NCBI RefSeq assembly: GCF_000335475.2
Contig: NZ_ANAH02000024.1
Location: 62,001-126,000, forward strand
From: Cystobacter fuscus DSM 2262
GTDB taxonomy: Bacteria; Myxococcota; Myxococcia; Myxococcales; Myxococcaceae
Direction of reading: 5' to 3'
Length of the DNA: 64,000 nt
Shown: positions 9,291-17,762 of the stretch, in pieces
Position numbering within the stretch: the first letter of the stretch is position 1
Layout: each line of letters begins with the position of its first letter
Translations under genes and position numbers: made by a program
Notes under the pieces: generated by a model
What the model saw: only the letters and a program-made list of their open reading frames with translations
The model's database searches: none
What the model was told of the DNA's origin: nothing

Positions 9291-10886
9291 ATGAATCCTG
9301 GTTTGAAGTGCGACATGGTGGTGTTGAGGGCGGCGCTGGTGTGCCTCGCCTTGGTGGGCTGTGGCGGCGGAACGGCCGACAGCGGCACGCCTTCTGGCTC
9401 GGAGCCACTCCCCGAGTCCGCACCACCGGCAGCCGAAGCCGTGCCCGACTCCGAGTCGGCTGGCTCCGCACTCGCCGCGGAGGGATGGGAGACGGTGGCG
9501 AACCAGTATCAGACCTTCACGCTGGACAAGCCGTCGACGGTCAGATTCGGTCTAGGTGATAGTTGGGTCACTCGAGAGTTGGCCGCGGGCAGCGTGTATT
9601 GCTTCTTCAATCCGGACCCGGCGCCTGGTCAGTTCAAGACGTGCCAGCGCAGCACGCAGCCTGCTCCCGTGCCGGAGCAGGCGCTCAGCCCCGCGTGTGC
9701 CTCGTTCTATGCCCCTGACTTCGCGCTCACCAGCACCCGCCAGGCCAACCCCATTCCCACGGTGGCGAAGCCCGCCAAGGGCGTGGCGGTTTCGGAGCCC
9801 ACCTACAAGACATGCGTCGTACGCGCCACCGACCACACCGCTGACGGCGTGTCGGGCTTTGCCCGAAACGACTACTCGCGCCGGCAGGCCTTCAACGCGA
9901 ACAGCACGAAGCAGCTGGTGGCCGCCCTCGATGGGTATTGGCATGTGTATGACGCCAACACCCACGTGCGCCTGAAGAAGCTGTCGGGCCCGGGGGGTGA
10001 CGCGGAGCCGCAATGGCACCCGACGAATCCGGACCTGCTGTACTACCTGCCCACCGTTGGCATCGGCATGAAGCTCCACGAGCTGAACGTCTCGACCGGG
10101 ACCTCCCGCGTCGTGGGCGACTTTGGCGCACGGTTGAAAGCCAGGTGGCCGGCCGCGATGGCGGCATGGACGAAGTCGGAAGGTTCCCCCTCGGCGAACG
10201 GACGCTACTGGTGCTTCATGGTCGACGCGAACGACTGGATCAGCGCTGGCGTGTTCACCTGGGACCGCGACACCGACACCATCCTGGGCACGTACGACAC
10301 CCAGGGCGAGCGTCCCGACCACGTGAGCATGTCCCCCAGCGGTAACCACTGTGTGGTGTCCGGCGACGGTGCACGGGGCACGGTGGCGTTCTCGCGGGAC
10401 TTCAGCACGAAGACCCAGCTGCTCGCGATGTCCCAGCACTCGGACCTCGCGCTGGACGCCAATGGCGACGATGTCTACGTGGCCATCGACTACGGCTCCA
10501 ACGCGGGCGACGTGTTCATGGTGAACCTGCGCACGGGCGTGCGCACGGCGCTGTTCTCGACATACCTGAGCGGCACTGCGACAGCGTTGCACGTCTCGGG
10601 CAAGGCGTTCGCCAGGCCCGGCTGGGTGGTGGTCAGCACCTATAGCGACGGTGGCGGCTCGCTGCAGTGGCTGCACCGCAAGGTGATGGCCGTGCAGCTG
10701 AAGGCCAACCCGACGGTCTACACGCTGGCGCACCACCGCTCCACGCCGAACGGTTACTGGACTACGCCGGTCGCCAGCGTCAACCGCGACTTCACCCGGG
10801 TTGTCTTCAACTCCAACTGGGGCAGTGGCAGCGACACGGACGTCGACACGTACGTGATCGAGATTCCGGCGGGCGCGTTGAAGTAA
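9291..10886 (+). CDS. Secreted lipoprotein with beta-propeller-like repeats
   Basis: 531 residues. An N-terminal signal with lipobox LALVGC is followed by a low-complexity Ser/Pro/Glu linker. The body has repeated short segments (QWHPTNPDLLYYLP, HVSMSPSGNHCVVS, SVNRDFTRVVFNSNW) like the WD40/TolB-type propeller pattern. GGAG eight bases before the ATG at 9291 supports the start; an ATG at 9315 is possible. A textbook Rho-independent terminator follows, which is uncommon in this window. The gene stands next to truncated foreign-looking genes, so lateral acquisition is plausible. Function is unknown. Confidence 0.7.
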   Translation: MNPGLKCDMVVLRAALVCLALVGCGGGTADSGTPSGSEPLPESAPPAAEAVPDSESAGSALAAEGWETVANQYQTFTLDKPSTVRFGLGDSWVTRELAAGSVYCFFNPDPAPGQFKTCQRSTQPAPVPEQALSPACASFYAPDFALTSTRQANPIPTVAKPAKGVAVSEPTYKTCVVRATDHTADGVSGFARNDYSRRQAFNANSTKQLVAALDGYWHVYDANTHVRLKKLSGPGGDAEPQWHPTNPDLLYYLPTVGIGMKLHELNVSTGTSRVVGDFGARLKARWPAAMAAWTKSEGSPSANGRYWCFMVDANDWISAGVFTWDRDTDTILGTYDTQGERPDHVSMSPSGNHCVVSGDGARGTVAFSRDFSTKTQLLAMSQHSDLALDANGDDVYVAIDYGSNAGDVFMVNLRTGVRTALFSTYLSGTATALHVSGKAFARPGWVVVSTYSDGGGSLQWLHRKVMAVQLKANPTVYTLAHHRSTPNGYWTTPVASVNRDFTRVVFNSNWGSGSDTDVDTYVIEIPAGALK

Positions 10887-10910
10887 TGCCGCGGCACGTT
10901 GCCAATGCAG

Positions 10911-10934
10911 GAGGGCCCCTCGGGGCCCTCTTTT
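10911..10934 (+). terminator. Rho-independent terminator
   Basis: An eight-base-pair stem GAGGGCCC / GGGCCCTC with loop CTCG is followed by TTTT. It ends the transcript of the upstream lipoprotein gene. Confidence 0.85.
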
Positions 10935-10935
10935 C

Positions 10936-11301
10936 CTATAATCCTTTCGCAGCCAGCGCGGCGATTTCGTAATCGCCGTCATCTACCAGCCGTTCCCATC
11001 CCTCGAGCCTGCCGAGGCCCAGCACGCGGGCCATCGACAGCAGCAGGCTTTGCCCTGCGACCGGACGATCCGGCGCGAGCGCATATATCGGGTCGGCGAA
11101 CGCCGCCTGCGGCGTGGTGATGGTCCACCCCATCTGCCTGAACATCGCAATCACATCGTCCAGCCACATCGCGTTGATCAGGTTGTGGTGCATGAGAATC
11201 ACCTGCGCGATATCCCGGCCCTGCAGCTTCCGCGACAAGTCGCGATAGGCGAGGGCTCGCTGGCGGATGTGACTCAAATAGGCATCTCTAGATCGATACC
11301 G
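10936..11301 (-). pseudogene. 5'-truncated polysaccharide deacetylase
   Basis: About 120 residues matching only the C-terminal part of a secreted polysaccharide (chitin/xylan-type) deacetylase: RDIAQVILMHHNLINAMWLDD, then MGWTITTPQAAFADPIYALAP, ending DYEIAALAAKGL. The metal-binding NodB core that should precede it is absent. Family-like sequence starts around 11301; the frame stays open for some distance further upstream with unrelated sequence. Nothing supports a working protein. The style resembles gammaproteobacterial (Xanthomonadaceae-like) homologues, an impression that a search should test. Confidence 0.65.
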
Positions 11302-11533
11302 TCGCTTGCGCTCATCGTTCCTCCTGGGCCGCGTGGCGAGACCGGCTGGGAAACTAGCAGAGACGCAAGTGGGAACCGCTCAGCCCTTGGGCGGAGAGCC
11401 CGTTGCCACCGGCGCTCCCCCGGTCGGCACCGTCACGTTGTCGTTGGACGTGCGGCACCTGTGCCTGGTGTGGAGGCAGGCGCCGGGTATTGGCGTACCT
11501 GACGACACCCGACGCCGCGACGCGGACGGCCGG
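11302..11533. other. Degenerate intergenic sequence
   Basis: About 230 bases between two gene fragments. A small start-like motif (AGGAGG then ATG, reverse strand, near 11316) opens only a 13-codon frame. Nothing else is supported. Confidence 0.4.
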
Positions 11534-11818
11534 CTACTGGATGTTGCCCGTGACGCTCGCGTTGCCCGTCAGCGTGAAGGTGCACGAGGTGCGCTTCTGA
11601 CCGCCGGAGGAGCACGCGCCGGACCAGATGGCCGACCGGCCGCTGTCCACCGACAAGGTGATCTGCCTGCCCGCGACGAACGTCCCCGAGCTGGGAAGCC
11701 CCACGGAGGAATAGATGCCCGTCGGGTTCGAGGTGATGGTGGGACCCGAACGTCCGGTGGCGGTGACGGACAGGGTGGCGTTGGTCGGCGTGGCGTTCGC
11801 GACGGTCACACCGAGCAA
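11534..11818 (-). pseudogene. Fragment of a secreted protein with bacterial repeat domain
   Basis: About 94 residues. The pattern is FVAGRQITLSV...IWSGACSS...CTFTLTGNASVTGNI, typical of the Cys-containing all-beta repeat at the C-termini of secreted bacterial enzymes. There is no signal peptide; the only start is a TTG just after the stop of the upstream TlpA-like gene. It is most likely the detached tail of a lost exoenzyme gene. It could be read through from the upstream operon, but nothing suggests a stand-alone function. Confidence 0.5.
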
Positions 11819-11827
11819 AAGGCCGTG

Positions 11828-12403
11828 TCAGTCCGGCGCGGCATCCGAGGGCGCAGCACAGCCGCTGTCGTCACAGGCAGCGGAGGGAAGCACCTGGGTT
11901 TTAGACCGCCGCACATCGAACGCCGGGCCCGGATGAGCCTCGAGCAGCAGGGACTGCAGCTCGGCGCCTAGCCACAGGTCGTCATGAACACCGAAGATCT
12001 GCCGGCGAAGACGTCCCTGCGCGTCGATCAACACCGTCGTCGGCGTTCCCCGCATGGCGTACGCGCTCATTGTCTGCGGGATGGGATCTCCGGCTTCGCC
12101 CGGTGCGTCCACGCCCACCGGGAACTTCACCCGGTATTCGTGGAGGAACGCCCGAAGGGACTCGAGCTTCATGGCCTCGTGGTGCTCGAAGACCGTGTGC
12201 AGCCCGACCACGACGAGCGGCGCGCCCGCGAAGACTTCAGCGACGCGCTGTGCCTGCGGAATGCCTCGGGCGACGCAGCCAGGGCAGAGCATCTGGAATG
12301 CGTGGAGGAGGATGACCTTGCCGCGAAGTCGCTCGAGGGAGAGCGGCTGAGGCGTGTTGAGCCAGGCGGTCGTCCGCCACGCGGGAGCGGGGCGCAACGT
12401 CAT
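11828..12403 (-). CDS. TlpA/thioredoxin-like redox protein
   Basis: 191 residues with a thioredoxin-fold pattern: ILLHAFQMLCPGCVARGIP gives a C40-x-x-C43 active site (CPGC), then VVVGLHTVFEHHE, and a cis-Pro segment RGTPTTVLIDAQGRL. No signal peptide is visible, so it is probably cytoplasmic. Its ATG overlaps the stop of the upstream protoglobin gene by one base (TAATG), so the two are co-translated. A Cys pair near the C-terminus (CDDSGC) is an extra feature. Likely role: thiol-disulfide or peroxide chemistry linked to the haem protein (inference). Confidence 0.85.
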   Translation of the reverse strand: MTLRPAPAWRTTAWLNTPQPLSLERLRGKVILLHAFQMLCPGCVARGIPQAQRVAEVFAGAPLVVVGLHTVFEHHEAMKLESLRAFLHEYRVKFPVGVDAPGEAGDPIPQTMSAYAMRGTPTTVLIDAQGRLRRQIFGVHDDLWLGAELQSLLLEAHPGPAFDVRRSKTQVLPSAACDDSGCAAPSDAAPD

Positions 12404-12990
12404 TAGAAGTCCCCGTCCTTGACGTAGGGGTGGGCCCAGAGCGTCACCTGCAACAGGCAGGACTTGAGCCACGCCGCGGACATCTTCTCGACGTCCTCCG
12501 CGGAATGGCCCTGCCTGGCCAGGAAGGGGCGCAGGGTAAAGGTCACCGGGAAGATGAGCGCGAACAGGTCCCGAAAGGGCACGACGTCCGTCGAGGGGGC
12601 TCCGTCGGTCTTGTTCTTCTTCACCCGATGGTGGCGCAGGCCGATCTCGTGCTGGTAGTCGAGCCAGGCCTGGTCGTACTGGGCAAGCGACGTATCGAGA
12701 ATCCACTGGCCGAAGCGCTTGCGGACGAGGCCAAGGTAGTCGCCCAGGGGCTTGCCGTCCTTCTTTCCACTGAACGAGGCGAGCAGATGCGGCTGACTCC
12801 CAACAAACCCGTACCAGACGTCGAGGATCGCCTCGACGTGCCCCTTCACGATGTCGTGCGACATGCGGAGGTACTTCACGTCCTCTTCGCCGAACAGGAC
12901 GCTGGCCTTCATCTTCTCGAAGTCGGTGAGGGACACAGGTGAACGCGCAACGGACGGGGTGCCATGGGTATAGCCGGGGATGTCGCTCAT
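12403..12990 (-). CDS. Protoglobin-domain haem protein
   Basis: 195 residues, the normal size for a single-domain protoglobin. Recognisable segments are DFEKMKASVLFGEEDVKYL, WYGFVGSQPHLLASF and YQHEIGLRHHRVKKNKTD. His120 is in the expected position of the proximal haem ligand (the characterised Methanosarcina protoglobin uses His120), and Tyr60 is near the distal site. The ATG at 12990 has GGAG upstream. It is co-translated with the downstream TlpA-like protein. It probably binds O2, CO or NO in the cytoplasm; with no fused output domain, it may be a scavenger or carrier rather than a sensor. Confidence 0.85.
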   Translation of the reverse strand: MSDIPGYTHGTPSVARSPVSLTDFEKMKASVLFGEEDVKYLRMSHDIVKGHVEAILDVWYGFVGSQPHLLASFSGKKDGKPLGDYLGLVRKRFGQWILDTSLAQYDQAWLDYQHEIGLRHHRVKKNKTDGAPSTDVVPFRDLFALIFPVTFTLRPFLARQGHSAEDVEKMSAAWLKSCLLQVTLWAHPYVKDGDF

Positions 12991-13221
12991 TTCTTCGTCT
13001 CCTTCGTGGAGCAAAGCTCCGCTGTCGCCGTCGGCCGGAATGGCCGCGAACTGTGTGAGACGGAAGGTAGAGCGCTACCGGCACCCTCGAAAGAGCCGGT
13101 TTCACGAAGCAGACTGGGCCGGTGTTACGTCCCTGGAAGTCGATCCGTCCTCGCCCGTGCCGCCAGGAGAAGGAAGGTGAAGACGGCATCCCACGGCTTG
13201 AAGTACGACAGGAAGACAGGG

Positions 13222-15891
13222 TCAGAAGGTGTAGCGGAGACCGAGGCGCACCTGCCGGGGCGCCTGGTACGCCAAGGGCCGCTTGAAGTTCCGGTTGACC
13301 TTGTCCGGGGTGAGCGGCTCGCCCCCAACCGTCTTGATCATGCCTGGAGTGACGAACCCCCCGTCCGGCACCGGCGTCTCGAGCGGCAACACGTGCTCAT
13401 TGGCGTAGAGCTCATCCACCCGCGTCGCTCGTTGGAAATTGAAGAGGTTGAACACGTCCAAGGTGAAAGACACCACCGTGTCCCCACCGAGGCGGTAGTT
13501 CACCCCCACGTTGGAGTCGATGTTGTGAACCCACGGGGTACGCTCCCCGGATGAGCCGCGCGGCAGGATGAAGACCTTGTCCCGCCCGTACATCGCGTGC
13601 CCGCCCAGGTAGTTGATGGGAGTGCCCGAGCGGCCGAGATAGGACAGGCCAAGGCTGGCGGACACTTCACGGGTGAGGTGGAACACCCTGGCGCCGAAGA
13701 GCTTGAGAGTGTGCGGGCGGTCATACGGCAGAAGACCTCTCTGGTTCTCCAGCGGGTAGCTGAAACCGAGGTCGGACGGGAAGACCGTCCCGTCCTCCCT
13801 GACGGGGCCGACATAATTGCCATACAGGCGCGACCAGGTGTAGCTGGCTTGGGCCAGCCAGCCATCGCGGAAGGTGCGGCTGAGCACCAGCGTCACCCCA
13901 TCGTAGGTGCGCTCCGCCTTCGGCAGGTGGTCGGCGAGCCCCAGGCCCGGGTTGCCCAGGAAGGCGGAAGCGTAACTGTCGATGTCCAGCACCTCGATGG
14001 CCGAGTCGAGACGGCGGTGGGTGTAGTAGGCGCTCAGCCGGGTGTCGGAGAGCACCTCGTACTCGGCGCCCGCGACGAGCTCGGTGGACGAGGGCGGAAG
14101 GAGGGAGGGGTCGACCGGCATCAAATCCCCTGCGCCTGGTGGGAAGGCCACCTCCATCAGGCCGAGCGGCAACTGGCCGCGGTACTTCGCGTAGTGGGCG
14201 AAGAGCTTCATCCCGCCCTGGGCCAGCGGCTCCACGACCAGGCCGATACGCGGTGAGAGCTGGTCGCGGAGCGCGAAGGTCAGCGCGCCCTCCGGCGTGT
14301 CGTAGCGGACGCCCGCGTTCACCGTCACGCGGTTGGACAGCGTCCAACTGTCCTGCACGAAGCCACCGAGGAGGTTGTTGGTGTAGCGCTCTTCCGGAGA
14401 GAGCGTGCTGTCCTGGAGGAAACCCGTGGCCCTGTCACTCCGAATGATGACCTCCCCTCCACCCGGCAACGACGAGACCCGGTCGAACTCCCCGTCCACG
14501 CCCCACCTGAGCACGTGAGTGCCAGCGAGTTGCAGCAGCCAGGTGGCCTGGGCGCTGGCCTGGTAGCGCTCCATGACCTCGCGGTCGACGGTGGCGTTCT
14601 CCGAAACGGGCTGGATGTCGGTCGTCTGCTGGGACCCACCCAACCAGGCATCGACCCGCAGCCGCTTGTTCAGGAACACACCGGCATACTGGAGTTGGGT
14701 CGTCGTGAAGTTGTTGTCTTCGGGCCCTCTCAAGCTCGCGACGGGACCCTCGACCCCCGTGGGTGCGCCCGGCACCTCCTCTATCCCTGAGCGGCCCGGC
14801 GTGGTGATGACCGACAGCGTCACCTGGTGGTCCTGATTGAACAGATACGTGAGCTTGCCCATCGCCTGGAGGCGGCGATCCTCGAGGAGGTACATGCGCG
14901 AGGAGCCAGGAATCGGTGTGTTCGTGCCGAACTTGGTGAAGGCGCGCGTGTACTCGTAACGGGAGAGCGCGGGAGCCACACCGGCGAAGAACCACAGCTT
15001 GTCCTTCACGAGCGGGCCGCCCAGGGTGGCACCGACGTCGCCCTCGTGCTGGAGCGCCCTGCGCCCGGAGACGATCGAGTTCAGATCGGAGACGGGCGTG
15101 CGGAGCCCCTCCAGGAAACCCGGCACCCAGTTGCTGAAGAGCGAGCCGTGGAACTCGTTGGAGCCGGACCGGGTCCGCGCCTGGAGGAGGCCTCCCATGG
15201 CGCGGCCGTACTGAGGCATGTAGCCGCCGGTGATGACCTCGAAGTCCTGGAGGAACTCGACGCTCAGGGGGCTGGCGTTGGCACCGAACTCCAGGTCCTG
15301 GGTGGAGAGGCCGTCCACCACGTACCCGTTCTCCCAGGGAGAGGACCCATGGATGGAGAAGCCGCCCCCTTCGGGCTGCGTGCCCGGGACGAGCCCGGCG
15401 AGGGACCCGAAGGAACGCGACGCGCCGCTCACCGACGGCGGGCTCACCGCGAGGTGATGGATAGAACCCCACTCGACAGCCTGGCCCGTGGTGGCCGAGG
15501 ACACATCGAGGGTGGGCGACCCGACGTACGGGAGCACGATCTCCCTGGCGTCTCCGCCAGACAACTCCGCGTTGACCTGGACGGTCTGCTCCGGGCGCAG
15601 GTCAATCTCCGTGTGCCAGAACGGCTCGAAAGACTCCTTGTCGAACCGAAGGAGGTAGACACCCGGCGGCAGGGCGGGAATGCGGAACTGGCCCTGGGCA
15701 TCCGTCACCACGACCCGCTCGCCCTCCAGGGCTTCCGAGGTCGCGGTCACGACCACGTCCGGGAGCGGCTGCTTCGTCCCGGTGGCGAGCACGGTCCCCG
15801 TGAGCTCGGAGTCCGTGAGAGCCGCGGCCGTGAACGACAGGCCCACGACCAGGATGACTCCCATTCTCCAAAGCATCCGCACCAGGTGCAT
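13222..15891 (-). CDS. TonB-dependent outer-membrane receptor with carboxypeptidase-regulatory-like domain
   Basis: 889 residues. A signal peptide (LVVGLSFTAAALT) is followed by a CarboxypepD_reg-like domain (about 30-115: LTGTVLATGTKQPLPDVVV), a plug domain (about 120-280, with FSIHGSSPWENGYVVDGLST) and a barrel ending VRLGLRYTF, with a terminal Phe as expected. I use the ATG at 15891, preceded by GGGGG; an in-frame TTG at 15927 is less likely. It imports an unidentified substrate across the outer membrane using TonB energy. No TonB/ExbBD or ligand-specific gene is adjacent. The amidohydrolase gene lies 67 bases upstream on the same strand and may be co-transcribed. Confidence 0.9.
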   Translation of the reverse strand: MHLVRMLWRMGVILVVGLSFTAAALTDSELTGTVLATGTKQPLPDVVVTATSEALEGERVVVTDAQGQFRIPALPPGVYLLRFDKESFEPFWHTEIDLRPEQTVQVNAELSGGDAREIVLPYVGSPTLDVSSATTGQAVEWGSIHHLAVSPPSVSGASRSFGSLAGLVPGTQPEGGGFSIHGSSPWENGYVVDGLSTQDLEFGANASPLSVEFLQDFEVITGGYMPQYGRAMGGLLQARTRSGSNEFHGSLFSNWVPGFLEGLRTPVSDLNSIVSGRRALQHEGDVGATLGGPLVKDKLWFFAGVAPALSRYEYTRAFTKFGTNTPIPGSSRMYLLEDRRLQAMGKLTYLFNQDHQVTLSVITTPGRSGIEEVPGAPTGVEGPVASLRGPEDNNFTTTQLQYAGVFLNKRLRVDAWLGGSQQTTDIQPVSENATVDREVMERYQASAQATWLLQLAGTHVLRWGVDGEFDRVSSLPGGGEVIIRSDRATGFLQDSTLSPEERYTNNLLGGFVQDSWTLSNRVTVNAGVRYDTPEGALTFALRDQLSPRIGLVVEPLAQGGMKLFAHYAKYRGQLPLGLMEVAFPPGAGDLMPVDPSLLPPSSTELVAGAEYEVLSDTRLSAYYTHRRLDSAIEVLDIDSYASAFLGNPGLGLADHLPKAERTYDGVTLVLSRTFRDGWLAQASYTWSRLYGNYVGPVREDGTVFPSDLGFSYPLENQRGLLPYDRPHTLKLFGARVFHLTREVSASLGLSYLGRSGTPINYLGGHAMYGRDKVFILPRGSSGERTPWVHNIDSNVGVNYRLGGDTVVSFTLDVFNLFNFQRATRVDELYANEHVLPLETPVPDGGFVTPGMIKTVGGEPLTPDKVNRNFKRPLAYQAPRQVRLGLRYTF

Positions 15892-15958
15892 GCTGACCCC
15901 CGACAAGAAAGACAGGAGCTTAGCCAAAACCCCTGGCTTTCAATGTCGGAAGTGCGTC

Positions 15959-17647
15959 CTACGGGGCCCGGTAGACCTCGGTGCCGGCCACCACCGTGAG
16001 CTTCACCCGCCCCTCGAGCAGGTCCGCCGGCGGCGCCTCCACCGGGTCCACCGAGAACGCCACGAAGTCCGCGTCCATCCCCGGCTTCAGCCGCCCCCGC
16101 TCGTTCTCCGCGAACGCCGCCCAGGCCGCTCCCACCGTGAAGCCCTCCAGCGACTCCTCGCCGCTCAGCCGCTGCTCGGGAAACCATCCGCTCACGGGCT
16201 GGCCCTCGGCGTCCTGCCGCGTGCGCGCCGCGTACAGCCCCCGCAGCACGTCCGGGCGCTCCACCGGGAAGTCGCTGCCGAGCGCCAGCGGCGCCCCCGA
16301 CTCCTTCAGCTTCCGCCAGGCGTACGCGCTCTGGATGCGCTCGGCGCCCACACGCCGCTCCGCCCACGGCATGTCGCTCGTCGCGTGCGTGGGCTGCATG
16401 CTCGCCACGAAGCCGTTCTGGCCCAGCCGCTGAATGTCCTCCGGCCTCATCACCTGCGCATGCTCCACCCGGTGCCGCAGGTGGCGCGTCCCCGTGGCCT
16501 CGGCCTCGCGCAGCAGCGTCTCCAACACCAGCGTGTTCGCCCGGTCCCCAATCGCGTGCGTGGCCACCTGGAAGCCACGCGACATGAAGGCCTTCACCCG
16601 CGCCTCGTATTCCTCGGGCGTCAGCAGCAGCAGCCCGCGGTGGCCCGGCTCGTCGCTGTACGGCGCGTGCAGCGCGGCGCCCCGGCTCCCCAGTGCCCCG
16701 TCCAGCACCAGCTTCACCGAGCGCATCGTCAGCATCCGGCCCTGGAAGGGGCCCTCGCGCAGGTACGTCTCGCGGTCCGCGCCCTGGCCCTCCGCCATCG
16801 CATAGACGCGCAACGGCAGCCTGCCCTCCTCGTCCCAGCGCCGCAGCAACCGGTAGGTCCGCAGGTCCATGCCCGCGTCGTGCACCCCCGTCAGCCCCAC
16901 CTCCGCGCAGCGCGCGAGCGCCGCGGCCAGCCGCGCCTCCCACTGCGCGTCCGTGGGCGGCGGCAACACCGCGAGCACCAGGTTCATCGCGTTGTCCACG
17001 AGCACGCCCGTGGGCTCACCGTCCGGCCCTCGCAGGATGCGGCCTCCCGCCGGGTCCGGCGTGTCCTTGCCAATCCTCGCGCGCCGCAGCGCCTCGCCAT
17101 TCACCCACAGCGCATGGCCGTCCACGCGCTCGAGCACCACGGGCGTCCGCGGCAGCTTCGCGTCCAGCTCCGCCCGCCCGGGGAAGCTCTTCTCCGGCCA
17201 GTCGTTCTGGTCCCACCCCCGGCCCATCAACCAGTCGCCCTGCCACGCCGAGGAGGGGGCGGCCGTCACGCGAGCGAGCACCTCCTCGCGCGACGCCGTG
17301 CCCTCCAGGCCCACCGCGGCGAGGCTGGCGCCGAGGCCCGACAGGTGCCCGTGCGCATCGGTGAGGCCGGGCACCACCGTCACGTCGCCCAGGTCCACCA
17401 CCCGCGCCCCCGCGCCCGCCGCGGCGAGCACCTCGTCCCGGGTGCCCACCGCGAGCACCTTCCCCGCGCGCACGGAAAGCGCCTCGGCGAGCGGCCGCGC
17501 CGCATCGAGCGTCCGTACACGCCGCGCGACATACACGGTGGGAGTGGAAGAAGAGGAGGCCTGCTTCGCTTCCGGCGCATGCCGGGCACAACCGGCCGCG
17601 CACGTGACGAGGAGGACCGCGCCCAGAAAGGACTTCAAACCGTGCAT
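15959..17647 (-). CDS. YtcJ-like amidohydrolase lipoprotein
   Basis: 562 residues, usual for the family. A lipoprotein signal (LLVTCAAGC, Cys20) is followed by the metal-dependent hydrolase motif VVPGLTDAHGHLSGLG. Later segments GVHDAGMDLRTYR, ATHAIGDRAN, RVEHAQ and LALGSDFPVERPD carry further expected metal ligands and the catalytic Asp of this family (YtcJ/N-substituted formamide deformylase type). AGGTGAG lies just upstream of the ATG. It is an envelope-anchored hydrolase of C-N bonds; the substrate is unknown. It sits directly upstream of the TonB-dependent receptor, so uptake and hydrolysis may be linked (inference). Confidence 0.88.
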   Translation of the reverse strand: MHGLKSFLGAVLLVTCAAGCARHAPEAKQASSSSTPTVYVARRVRTLDAARPLAEALSVRAGKVLAVGTRDEVLAAAGAGARVVDLGDVTVVPGLTDAHGHLSGLGASLAAVGLEGTASREEVLARVTAAPSSAWQGDWLMGRGWDQNDWPEKSFPGRAELDAKLPRTPVVLERVDGHALWVNGEALRRARIGKDTPDPAGGRILRGPDGEPTGVLVDNAMNLVLAVLPPPTDAQWEARLAAALARCAEVGLTGVHDAGMDLRTYRLLRRWDEEGRLPLRVYAMAEGQGADRETYLREGPFQGRMLTMRSVKLVLDGALGSRGAALHAPYSDEPGHRGLLLLTPEEYEARVKAFMSRGFQVATHAIGDRANTLVLETLLREAEATGTRHLRHRVEHAQVMRPEDIQRLGQNGFVASMQPTHATSDMPWAERRVGAERIQSAYAWRKLKESGAPLALGSDFPVERPDVLRGLYAARTRQDAEGQPVSGWFPEQRLSGEESLEGFTVGAAWAAFAENERGRLKPGMDADFVAFSVDPVEAPPADLLEGRVKLTVVAGTEVYRAP

Positions 17648-17762
17648 CGCTCACCTTTCGCAAGGCCCCGGAGGCCGGGGCCGGTGGCGGCGCACTCTGG
17701 CGCACTCTGGAGCGAAAGCGAGAGCCACGTCACCGCGGCAAGCCCACTCGCCAGGCCGACTG

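Noticed and set aside
15892-15927. TTG start for the TonB-dependent receptor
   Set aside because: The ATG at 15891 gives a better signal peptide and has a GGGGG sequence upstream.
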